Part shown: positions 9,116 through 16,181 of the stretch, piece by piece
Numbering within the stretch: position 1 is the stretch's first letter
Layout: each line of letters starts with the position of its first letter
Assembly: GCA_964491605.1 (NCBI GenBank)
Contig: CAZBGY010000002.1
Span: 62,001 to 126,000, forward strand
Length of the DNA stretch: 64,000 nucleotides
Reading direction: 5' to 3'
Source of the DNA: DRYS01 sp964491605
GTDB taxonomy: Archaea; Thermoproteota; CALKCG01; B24; DRYS01
Made by a program: the position numbers and the translations under genes
The notes under the pieces: generated by a model
Database searches by the model: none
What the model saw: the letters and a program-made list of their open reading frames with translations, nothing else
What the model was told of the DNA's origin: nothing

Positions 9116-10268
9116 TAGACGTATAATCATCTTATGTGTAGATCACGATGATGATATAGGAAGGAAGACAGGTATCAAGACGCCTATAATCGGTGAGGAT
9201 TCCATTAGAGAAGCTGCTATCCGTTTACTAATGGCGGATCCCTCTGAAGCTGATGCTAATACAATGTTCGAAGCCTTGAAGATTCTGAACGATCTGAGAA
9301 GGAAGAGCCAGGATGAAGAGTACGAAGCCGCGGTGGTAGCAGGTTCTACGGTAGGAGGCGTAGAATCTGATCGAAAGATAGCTGAAGAGATCGAGAATAT
9401 CGTAAAGAATTTCAAAGCTGATGCAGCGATACTCATATCGGATGGATATAGCGATCAAGTGGTAGCCCCTATAATCCAATCCTTCGTACCTATAATATCG
9501 GTTAGAAGATTTGCTGTCAAACATAGCGAGGCATTAGAGACGACATGGTTTATACTCCTCACGTACCTGAAAACTGTACTCTCAGATAGAAGATATTCTA
9601 GATGGGTTTTAGGCTTACCAGGTATGATAATAGTTATTTTCACAACGTTCTTCCTACTATCGATGATGTACCCGGCTATACCCTTCCTAACATATGCTCA
9701 GATAGTAACGTTGCTTATACTTGGATTCGCACTTTTAGTTAGAGGGTTTGGTATAGATGAAGTTGTAGCTCAAGCCATTCGAACGGTTTCTAGGAATCCA
9801 TCCATACTGCTTAACATCACATCTGTGATAGTATTCGTATCGTTCATTATCATAGGGATTATTCAAGCTTCAGGTAGGATTATACGGCTATATCCTCTAG
9901 AGCAGCTTAGCGATATGAATTTCCTGCTATCCCATTTAAACGAGTTATCTTACGCCTTCATAGACGAATCTACGACATATTTCGCTATAGGATTATCGCT
10001 ATTCATCATAGGTAGAGCAGCCTACTTCTTTATAACTAAAGACGAACGATTCTGGGGTAGTATACCGAGTATCACGACCGTCTTCATGCTAGCAGAAGCG
10101 GTGAAGAGAGCCGTGTATATGATCATACGCTTACCTGAAGACTTCTTCGATCCACATATCATACAGCTCATCATATGGATACTGCTAAGTATAGTATCGA
10201 TAGCTGGAGTAACTGCTTTAACACATAAGTTAAAAGCTAGATACGGGCATCTCCTAACCGGGAGGTAG
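9108..10268 (+). CDS. DUF373 family membrane protein (COG2237)
   Basis: N-terminal soluble domain (about 1-150), with the family's opening IIILCVDHDDDIGRKTG and an inner ILISDGYSD motif, followed by several membrane segments (roughly 165-185, 195-215, 235-260, 300-320 and 350-375). The frame opens at GTG 9099, but GGAGGTGAT (9095-9103) is a near-perfect Shine-Dalgarno placed correctly for GTG 9108, giving 386 aa. The family is conserved across archaea with no established function. The tight link to the coiled-coil gene suggests a joint role (inference). Confidence 0.85.
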   Translation: MNSRRIIILCVDHDDDIGRKTGIKTPIIGEDSIREAAIRLLMADPSEADANTMFEALKILNDLRRKSQDEEYEAAVVAGSTVGGVESDRKIAEEIENIVKNFKADAAILISDGYSDQVVAPIIQSFVPIISVRRFAVKHSEALETTWFILLTYLKTVLSDRRYSRWVLGLPGMIIVIFTTFFLLSMMYPAIPFLTYAQIVTLLILGFALLVRGFGIDEVVAQAIRTVSRNPSILLNITSVIVFVSFIIIGIIQASGRIIRLYPLEQLSDMNFLLSHLNELSYAFIDESTTYFAIGLSLFIIGRAAYFFITKDERFWGSIPSITTVFMLAEAVKRAVYMIIRLPEDFFDPHIIQLIIWILLSIVSIAGVTALTHKLKARYGHLLTGR

Positions 10269-10274
10269 TTAAGC

Positions 10275-11045
10275 TTGTATGGTATAATAGGTGGTAGCGG
10301 ATTTGAATCTATCATGGATCTTGAGAGCACCATAAGTATGCGAACACCTTATGGATCAGTAATACTGCATACCGGTAAGCTGGGAGGTGTAGAGGTAGCT
10401 TTCCTACGTAGACATGGGGTAAGACATGAGTATCCGCCACATAGAGTAAACTATAGGGCTAACATATATAGCTTCCATAGGCTTGGAGTTGAGAGGATAA
10501 TAGGTCTAAACGCCGTAGGAGGTATAAAAGAGTATATGCATCCGGGAGATATAGTCATACCACATGATTACGTAGATTTCACTAAAGGTAGGAAGTATAC
10601 GTTCTACGATGGACCTAAAGTCGTTCACATAGATGTATCCCAACCCTACTGTCCAGAGCTACGTAGATCCATAATAAAGGCGGCTTTGGAAGTGTGTCCA
10701 GAGAGATTATGGGATAGAGGAATCTATGTAGCTACAGAGGGAGCTAGATACGAAACTCCAGCTGAGATAAATATGTTCAGATCACTAGGATTCGATGTAG
10801 TAGGTATGACTGGATGTCCTGAAGCAGCTCTAGCTAGAGAACTTGGAATATGCTATGCGACGATATGTCTAGTAACCAATCGAGCTGCTGGACTCCAGGA
10901 TAGACTTACTACTAAAGAGGTTTTAGCGGTAGCTAAACAATGCATTACATATATAGCTAAAATAGCCGAATTAACGTTTACCAAGTACCTAGCTAGAGAG
11001 AGAACATGCAGATGTAGAGAGGCTTTATCTGAAGCCGAATTTTAA
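10275..11045 (+). CDS. mtnP: S-methyl-5'-thioadenosine phosphorylase
   Basis: Purine nucleoside phosphorylase-fold enzyme that cleaves methylthioadenosine to adenine and methylthioribose 1-phosphate, recycling the by-product of polyamine synthesis. Family marks are the N-terminal IIGGSGF, the phosphate-site RRHGVRHEYPPHRVNYRA region, and EGARYETPAEI with MTGCPEAALARE at the base/ribose site. The C-terminal CRC (C245-R-C247) resembles the CxC redox motif of hyperthermophilic archaeal MTA phosphorylases and would suit a thermophile. TTG start at 10275, 6 bp after DUF373. Confidence 0.92.
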   Translation: MYGIIGGSGFESIMDLESTISMRTPYGSVILHTGKLGGVEVAFLRRHGVRHEYPPHRVNYRANIYSFHRLGVERIIGLNAVGGIKEYMHPGDIVIPHDYVDFTKGRKYTFYDGPKVVHIDVSQPYCPELRRSIIKAALEVCPERLWDRGIYVATEGARYETPAEINMFRSLGFDVVGMTGCPEAALARELGICYATICLVTNRAAGLQDRLTTKEVLAVAKQCITYIAKIAELTFTKYLARERTCRCREALSEAEF

Positions 11046-11158
11046 TAGATGAAACTATGGAAAACGATTTGCGAAACCCTATGAAACATTCTCTCCTAAT
11101 CTTCCCGTAGAATCCCTTATCTCGAAGAATAGCATAATATTCCTAATCAGGTGGTAGT

Positions 11159-11680
11159 ATGAGGAAAATCGTTATCGCCGCAACCTTATCGATCATCGCG
11201 ATGATGGTAGCTCTACCTACTATCTCAGAAGCATTCAGATACCACTATTACCATTATGGGAGAGGATTCAAACCTATAGCTACATATAGTGATGAAGAGA
11301 TAAAGCGCGTATCACAAATTGCTGAAGATGAAGATGCTAAAGGTTTACGTATATTTTGGAATAATTTGATTAAAAGATGTAGATTAACAAAAATTTCTAA
11401 TAGAATAGAGATTAGTGAAGAGTATAAAACTAATATTATAAATGTACTAAATAGTGATGAAGATGTAAGTAAGCTCTTAGAAAACGGTTACAATATAACT
11501 GCGATAATACCTATCATTAAAGCCGTAGTGCAAGGTAATGGCGAAGTAGTATTAAAGGCTACGGAAGCTACGGTAACCCTACGTAAGAATAGCGAAGGGA
11601 TAGCTTACGTAGAAGTGAATCTTGAACTAGGTAAAGTAACTAGGATAGTTATATTGAGTAAGACGATAATAGAGAAGTAG
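11159..11680 (+). CDS. Secreted hypothetical protein with signal peptide
   Basis: 173 aa. The N-terminus is a typical Sec signal: basic RK, a hydrophobic core (IVIAATLSIIAMMVALP), then a likely cleavage after SEA. It is followed by a Tyr/His-rich patch (RYHYYHYGRG) and a mixed alpha/beta region without Cys pairs or metal motifs I can name. AGGTGG just before the ATG at 11159 is a good ribosome-binding site. The segment 11320-11470 is A+T-rich relative to neighbours. No family recognised; expected outside the membrane. Confidence 0.65.
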   Translation: MRKIVIAATLSIIAMMVALPTISEAFRYHYYHYGRGFKPIATYSDEEIKRVSQIAEDEDAKGLRIFWNNLIKRCRLTKISNRIEISEEYKTNIINVLNSDEDVSKLLENGYNITAIIPIIKAVVQGNGEVVLKATEATVTLRKNSEGIAYVEVNLELGKVTRIVILSKTIIEK

Positions 11681-11792
11681 ATAATAGAATGCAGTTAATT
11701 AATACATTTAATCTTTCCCTATTTTATTTATTATTCTAGCATAAAGAGAGAGCTAAATATTGTAGGAGAGATATCCGACCCCTCTATCCAGC

Positions 11793-11873
11793 TGTCCCAT
11801 GGGTGGGTTAACCTATCCATCATCGTAGCCTCTAGCTTAGAGGCTATCCTCAGGTAGGCCCGTCAGCCATGGG
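11793..11873 (-). ncRNA. H/ACA-type guide RNA candidate
   Basis: Read on the minus strand this 81-nt element has H/ACA architecture. Lower stem CCCATGG (11873-11867) pairs with CCATGGG (11802-11796) and is followed at once by ACA (11795-11793). The pocket strands are CTGACGGG (11866-11859) and TTAACCCAC (11811-11803). Upper stem CCTACC pairs with GGATAGG (one bulged A). A kink-turn-like pair follows, GAGGA opposite CGATGAT, under a perfect 9-bp apical stem TAGCCTCTA/TAGAGGCTA. The distance from upper stem to ACA is 16 nt, as expected for pseudouridylation guides. Flanks CGATCCCC and GGGGTCG could form an outer helix. It lies in the 332-bp gap 11681-12012, which otherwise holds no gene. Confidence 0.5.
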
Positions 11874-12012
11874 TCCCCACTTAGCAGCGGGGATCGAATC
11901 TGGGAGGAACTTGAAGGATACTATCGATATCAGAAGCTAATTAATCCTACTCATGGTCCACTAGACTGAACACTTATTAGGGAGTTGATTCTTCTGAGAA
12001 AGGAATTAGTCT

Positions 12013-12474
12013 ATGATAGAGATAGATGAGTGTAGAAGGGTTTTTCGCAAGGTTAAGCAAGCGGTTAAACGTATCGTAGGTGTAGAGAGACCTGGATTAA
12101 CGTTAGCTATACAAAAATTGCCTCCTTACATAGAGGCATATCATCCTGTAGGTACGCACTATATAGTCGTTAATAAGGAGATTCTGAATGAATTATTCTC
12201 TAAAACCAGTGATAGAAATTCTATAGAAACTTACCTCTTCCCGATACTTCTACATGAATATTTACATTCATTCGGTTTTGATGAAAACTATACATATCAT
12301 CTTACGATCGATATCTGTAGTCGGCTATTTGGAGGAGATAGTTTAGCCGTACGTATAGCTAAATACGGTATCTCAACCCTAATCGGTAGACCTGAAGTCT
12401 GGAATGAAAATGGGGAGAAGAGCTTGGAAATTATCGGTGACTTAGATCTGGAAAATCAGAGCTACATAACTTAG
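12013..12474 (+). CDS. Small HExxH protein, putative zinc metalloprotease-like
   Basis: 153 aa. The segment PILLHEYLHSFGFDE (about residues 76-90) contains HEYLH, the zincin-type HExxH zinc motif, with later acidic residues and a His (TYHLTIDICS) that could act as a third ligand. There is no signal peptide, so it is probably cytoplasmic. The remainder has no motif I recognise. It stands alone on the plus strand, between the H/ACA candidate and the E1-like gene. Protease activity is inference from the motif only. Confidence 0.6.
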   Translation: MIEIDECRRVFRKVKQAVKRIVGVERPGLTLAIQKLPPYIEAYHPVGTHYIVVNKEILNELFSKTSDRNSIETYLFPILLHEYLHSFGFDENYTYHLTIDICSRLFGGDSLAVRIAKYGISTLIGRPEVWNENGEKSLEIIGDLDLENQSYIT

Positions 12475-12525
12475 AATGGGGAAACTTTATCTTAGCTTAT
12501 AGATCTCTAGATTCTTCGATCCTAC

Positions 12526-13257
12526 GTGTATGAGAGATATATCCGTCAAATAGTATTGAAAGATTTCGGTCCGGAAGGACAGGAGAAGCTTAGAAAGACT
12601 AGTGTATGCGTAGTAGGGCTTGGAGGATTAGGCTCTATAGTATCGCTGTACTTAGCCGGGATGGGTGTTGGTCGACTCAGGATAATCGATAAAGATATCG
12701 TAGAGAAGGTTAATCTTCATAGACAGATCCTGTATGACATGGAGGATCTAGGGAGGCTTAAAGCCTACGCTGCTAGGGATAAACTTCGTAAATTGAATCC
12801 TGAGGTATGTATAGAAACTTTAGCTTACCAGATCGATGAAGATTCCGTAGAGGAAGCCATTCGAGGGGTAGATATCGTTTTAGATGGATTAGATAACTTC
12901 AAAACGCGACGTATAGTGAATAAGACATGCTTCGAATACGGTATACCATACGTATATGCTAGCGTTATAGAAACCTATGGGTCCGTAAGCGTATTCAAAC
13001 CAGGTGAAACAGCATGCTTCGAGTGCATATTTAGAGATGTATCAGATGATGAGCTACCTAGATGCGAGGAGGTTGGTGTACTACCTGCAGCTGTAGGTGT
13101 CGTGGCTTCAATAGAAGTAGCAGAGGCTATCAAGCTTATACTAGGATGGAAGCCGAATCTCATAGGTAAGATGGCTTTCATAGATATACGCTCTCTATCA
13201 TTTTACGTATTCGAAGTTTCTAAGAATCCTAAATGTCCTATATGTAGCAAGACGTAG
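12526..13257 (+). CDS. E1-like ThiF/MoeB/HesA-family adenylyltransferase
   Basis: Activates the C-terminal glycine of a ubiquitin-like or sulfur-carrier protein by adenylation. The nucleotide-binding loop VVGLGGLGSIVSLYLAG (about residues 28-44), the Asp/Arg segment IIDKDIVEKVNLHRQ, and the DNFKTRRIVN motif are intact. The zinc pair is CFECIF near residue 165 and the C-terminal CPICSKT. Length of 243 aa is the short MoeB/ThiF type without rhodanese. Archaeal members serve SAMP conjugation, tRNA thiolation or molybdopterin synthesis; the context does not say which. GTG start. Confidence 0.9.
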   Translation: MYERYIRQIVLKDFGPEGQEKLRKTSVCVVGLGGLGSIVSLYLAGMGVGRLRIIDKDIVEKVNLHRQILYDMEDLGRLKAYAARDKLRKLNPEVCIETLAYQIDEDSVEEAIRGVDIVLDGLDNFKTRRIVNKTCFEYGIPYVYASVIETYGSVSVFKPGETACFECIFRDVSDDELPRCEEVGVLPAAVGVVASIEVAEAIKLILGWKPNLIGKMAFIDIRSLSFYVFEVSKNPKCPICSKT

Positions 13258-13320
13258 GGAAAGAGGCTGGGTATCTTTAAGTATAAATACCTCATACTAT
13301 TTTTCTAAGGATCTATAGAG

Positions 13321-14211
13321 ATGAAGGTTGTAGCAGGACCGAGTTCTCAGGAGTTAGCACACAGAGTGGCTGAGCAGCTTGGTATAAATTTAGTCGAAAG
13401 CTCCTGGAAACACTTTCCTGACGGGGAATTCTACTTTAGATTCCATGAGGATATCGCCGGAGAGGAGTTGATAATAGTTCAGAGCCTCTATCCACCGCAG
13501 AACGAGCATATATTCGAACTTCTTACCATAGTTCATACAGCTAAAGATCTCGAAGCTTCGAAGATAATCGTTTTCGCTCCATATCTAGCATACAGTAGGC
13601 AGGATGAAAGATATCTTCCAGGTGAAGCTATTACTTCTAAGCTTCTAGCTGAAATCCTATGTAAGATAGGTATAGATGCTATATACACCGTCGATATACA
13701 CAACTTCAAAGTACTCGAATACTATACGGTACCAGCCTACAACCTTATAGCTTCACCTCTAATAGCTAGATACTTTGTAGAAAGTAAACGGTTAACGAAG
13801 CCGTTTCTCTTAGCCCCAGATGACGAGGAGGCAGCTATAAAGAGAGTGGAGGAAGCTTCGAAGGCTTTAGGAGGAGTACCCTACGATGCATTAGAGAAAC
13901 GTAGAGATAGATATACGGGTAGAATAGAAACTAAAGAGAAGGGGTTAAATGTCGAAGGAATGGATGTCGTGATAATAGACGATATAATAAGTACAGGTGG
14001 AACAGCGGCGAATGCTGCAAGAATTTCGAAGAAGATGGGGGCTAGAAAAATCTATGTTGGAGTAACACATGCCCTTCTTAGGGGAGAAGCATTAAAGATG
14101 ATGGAGGAGGCCGGCGTAGATGAAGTGGCAAGCACAGATTCCGTTCCAGCAGTAACTACAAAGATATCTGTAGCCCCCCTATTGAGAGAAGCTTTAATAA
14201 GGAAAATTTAA
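13321..14211 (+). CDS. prs: Ribose-phosphate pyrophosphokinase
   Basis: Makes PRPP from ribose 5-phosphate and ATP, feeding the purine genes found later in the window. Typical elements are FPDGEFYFR, the YSRQDER-containing ATP segment (LAYSRQDERYLPGE), and the PRPP-binding loop VIIDDIISTGGT near residue 220. Length of 296 aa fits the archaeal class. An ATG with a short leader follows a TATA-like TTTAAGTATAAATAC around 13272-13286. The gene ends 28 bp before tRNA-Val. Confidence 0.95.
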   Translation: MKVVAGPSSQELAHRVAEQLGINLVESSWKHFPDGEFYFRFHEDIAGEELIIVQSLYPPQNEHIFELLTIVHTAKDLEASKIIVFAPYLAYSRQDERYLPGEAITSKLLAEILCKIGIDAIYTVDIHNFKVLEYYTVPAYNLIASPLIARYFVESKRLTKPFLLAPDDEEAAIKRVEEASKALGGVPYDALEKRRDRYTGRIETKEKGLNVEGMDVVIIDDIISTGGTAANAARISKKMGARKIYVGVTHALLRGEALKMMEEAGVDEVASTDSVPAVTTKISVAPLLREALIRKI

Positions 14212-14238
14212 AGCATGAATAGAAGTTGAAGATAAAGG

Positions 14239-14313
14239 GGGCCGGTCGTCCAGCCCGGTTAGGACGTCCGCCTGACGCGCGGAAGGCCGCCGGTTCGAAT
14301 CCGGCCCGGCCCA
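14239..14313 (+). tRNA. tRNA-Val (anticodon GAC)
   Basis: Complete cloverleaf: acceptor GGGCCGG/CCGGCCC, anticodon stem TCCGC/GCGGA around loop CTGACGC (anticodon GAC), T-arm GCCGG-TTCGAAT-CCGGC, discriminator A. No intron and no encoded CCA (ACC then TAT). A TATA-like AAATTTAAAGC about 31 bp upstream overlaps the prs stop codon. Confidence 0.95.
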
Positions 14314-14533
14314 CCTATATTTCTAATTCGAAACCTTAAACAGGTATGCTATTTCTCCACTAATGGAGAAACGAAAGTTAATTATATCCATTACATAGAA
14401 GTATGAGTATCGAGTATTGTTTTAATTAACTAATTAGCGAATATGCTATAAATCTAAGTTTTAAAATTAATTATAAATTTAACGAAATCAGTTTAGAACC
14501 ATTATTTTATGCCGTAAATGTAAAAATATAGAT

Positions 14534-14629
14534 AGGATTGCTTGAAAAGAGGAGAATATATAATCCTAGGTTTTATGAGAGTCATTCTTGCATTTTCACG
14601 GTCTCTCTTATCTTATATTTTGCAATCCT
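14534..14629. other. Gene-free gap with a weak inverted repeat
   Basis: Between tRNA-Val and mtd (14314-14903) I see no gene. AGGATTGC (14534-14541) and GCAATCCT (14622-14629) are exact inverted copies, with an inner imperfect pairing AAGAGGAGA/TCTCTCTT (14547-14555 and 14602-14609). This could be a small RNA fold, but an 8-bp pair over this span can arise by chance. Confidence 0.2.
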
Positions 14630-14847
14630 AACTACTCATCCAACTAGCAGTGATGCAAGTATCCTCTTAGCCGAGATATTTACATCCCGATCTTTTAGAA
14701 CTAGGCTCCAATAATTTGTCGTCGCCATAGTATATGGGATTAAGGTCTTTTTTACGATTTGCCGTGTATAGGGGTATATATCTGGAAAGTATAGAATGGT
14801 GTTGAATGAGAAACGGGGATTGACCTGATAGTATACTTCACGCATTT

Positions 14848-14869
14848 TATATAGAGAAAGTTCTATATA
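14848..14869. promoter_or_regulatory. Inverted repeat over the mtd TATA box
   Basis: TATATAGA (14848-14855) and TCTATATA (14862-14869) form an 8-bp inverted repeat with a 6-nt spacer. The left arm is part of TTTTATATAG, the best TATA candidate for mtd, so the dyad may be an operator. Confidence 0.4.
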
Positions 14870-14903
14870 TAGGTGGATGTAGGGTAGCATAGGTGAGTTG
14901 GAT

Positions 14904-15749
14904 ATGAGGGAGGTTATCAAAGTAGGTTTTGGTAAGCTTGGCTGTATAGCCTCATCACCCTTGATAGAGTATCTGCTCGATGAGAGAGCCGATAGGGATG
15001 ATCTAAGTGTTAGAGTTGTTTCCTCAGGTGCCAAGATGGGGGAAACCGACGCGGAAGATGTTGCTAAAGCTCTGATAGAGTTTAAACCAGATTTAGCAGT
15101 AGCTGTAAGCCCTAATGCTGGTTTACCCGGACCTAGAAAGATGAGAACGTTACTTAAAAATGCGGGTATACCTACGATCATAGTATCAGATGCTCCTTCT
15201 AGGAGGATAGTGAAGGAGCTTGAGGATGGCGAGTATGGATATATAATAGTTCTTGGAGATTCTATGATAGGTGCTAGGAGAGAGTTTCTAGATCCTATCG
15301 AGATGGCTATCTATAACGCTGACCTCATAAAAGTTCTAGCGATTACAGGTGCGTTCAGAGTCATACAGTTAGAGCTAGATAGAGTGATAGATACTTTAAA
15401 GAAAGGCGAGGAGTTGAAGCTACCTAGGATTATAGTAGATAGGAAGGTAGCAGTCGAAGCAGGTCAATTCGCTAATCCGTATGCTCGAGTTAAAGCTATA
15501 GCCGCATACGAAGCTGCTACTAAAGTTGCTGATCTGACGGTTGAAGGATGCTTCAAGATAGAAGAATGGACTGAGTATACGTCTATAGTAGCTGCTGCAC
15601 ACGAGCTTATGAGCTATGCTGCTAAACAGGCTTCTGAAGCGAGGGAGATTGAGAAAGGATTAGATACAGTGTATAGAGCCCCGCATAGTCGTAAAGGTGA
15701 AATCCTCTCTAAAAGGAAGCTTATAGAGAAGCCTTCGAAGCCAAGTTAG
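14904..15749 (+). CDS. mtd: F420-dependent methylene-tetrahydromethanopterin dehydrogenase
   Basis: Interconverts methenyl- and methylene-H4MPT with coenzyme F420, a core step of archaeal C1 metabolism (methanogenesis, its reverse, or the archaeal Wood-Ljungdahl branch). The N-terminus VIKVGFGKLGCIASSP and LLDERADR, followed by VVSSGAKM, VSPNAGLPGPRKMR and SDAPSRR, match the family throughout; 281 aa is the usual size. The frame opens at TTG 14898, but GGTGAG (14892-14897) is best placed for ATG 14904. It stands alone with its own promoter. It implies that the organism makes F420 and a methanopterin-type carrier. Confidence 0.95.
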   Translation: MREVIKVGFGKLGCIASSPLIEYLLDERADRDDLSVRVVSSGAKMGETDAEDVAKALIEFKPDLAVAVSPNAGLPGPRKMRTLLKNAGIPTIIVSDAPSRRIVKELEDGEYGYIIVLGDSMIGARREFLDPIEMAIYNADLIKVLAITGAFRVIQLELDRVIDTLKKGEELKLPRIIVDRKVAVEAGQFANPYARVKAIAAYEAATKVADLTVEGCFKIEEWTEYTSIVAAAHELMSYAAKQASEAREIEKGLDTVYRAPHSRKGEILSKRKLIEKPSKPS

Positions 15750-15847
15750 TGTTAGCTAGGTGTATACGGTATTGAAGGAAACCTTAATTAAGTCTTTTCT
15801 AGTATCAAATTCTAGTATCAGATAGAAACCGACTTAGAGAGGATGAT

Positions 15848-16093
15848 GTGAACGGTGAGAGTATGACTTCGGGAGTAAAACCTATGAATGTACTTTCAAA
15901 ACTTAAAAATTCACGTGTTAAGATTAAACTTAAGAATAACCTCGAATATTCTGGTGTCATAATTTCATGCGACGCCTATATGAACCTCCTATTGGATAAC
16001 GCTGAAGAGTATAGGGATGGAGAGCCGAGGGTCAATTACGGTAAGATTTTCATAAGAGGAAGTAACATACTCTACATATCGTTTGAAGCATAG
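15848..16093 (+). CDS. Sm-like archaeal protein (LSm)
   Basis: RNA-binding ring-forming protein of the Sm fold, acting as a general RNA chaperone. Sm1 motif: VKIKLKNNLEYSGVIISCDAY; Sm2 motif: KIFIRGSNILYIS. 81 aa from GTG 15848, preceded by GAGGATG; a later ATG (15863) would also leave the Sm fold intact. It lies immediately upstream of the AdoMet synthetase promoter. In many archaea an LSm gene is followed by ribosomal protein L37e; that is not the case here. Confidence 0.92.
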   Translation: MNGESMTSGVKPMNVLSKLKNSRVKIKLKNNLEYSGVIISCDAYMNLLLDNAEEYRDGEPRVNYGKIFIRGSNILYISFEA

Positions 16094-16130
16094 CGTCTGC
16101 AGGATCGATGATATAGAGTAATGCATTTAA

Positions 16131-16140
16131 GCTTTAAAAG
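16131..16140 (+). promoter_or_regulatory. TATA box for AdoMet synthetase
   Basis: GCTTTAAAAG lies about 30 bp before a GGAGG (16164-16168) and 50 bp before the ATG at 16182. It gives a short leader to the exon 1 start, supporting 16182 as the real gene start rather than the internal ATG at 16327. Confidence 0.5.
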
Positions 16141-16181
16141 ATATATTACTTGTGTCGATTTATGGAGGCTGGATAAGTGAT

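Noticed and set aside
11760..11930. SRP RNA, RNase P RNA or 5S rRNA
   Set aside because: The conserved GGAA/AGCAG of SRP helix 8, the GAGGAAAGUCC element of RNase P and the 5S rRNA core sequences are absent.
14534..14629. A confident small-RNA gene between tRNA-Val and mtd
   Set aside because: The stem is only 8 bp plus an imperfect inner part and could occur by chance in an A+T-rich gap.
14636..15181. A 181-aa minus-strand open frame overlapping mtd
   Set aside because: It runs antisense through a clear mtd gene and shows low-complexity Ser/Ile/Leu composition typical of shadow frames.
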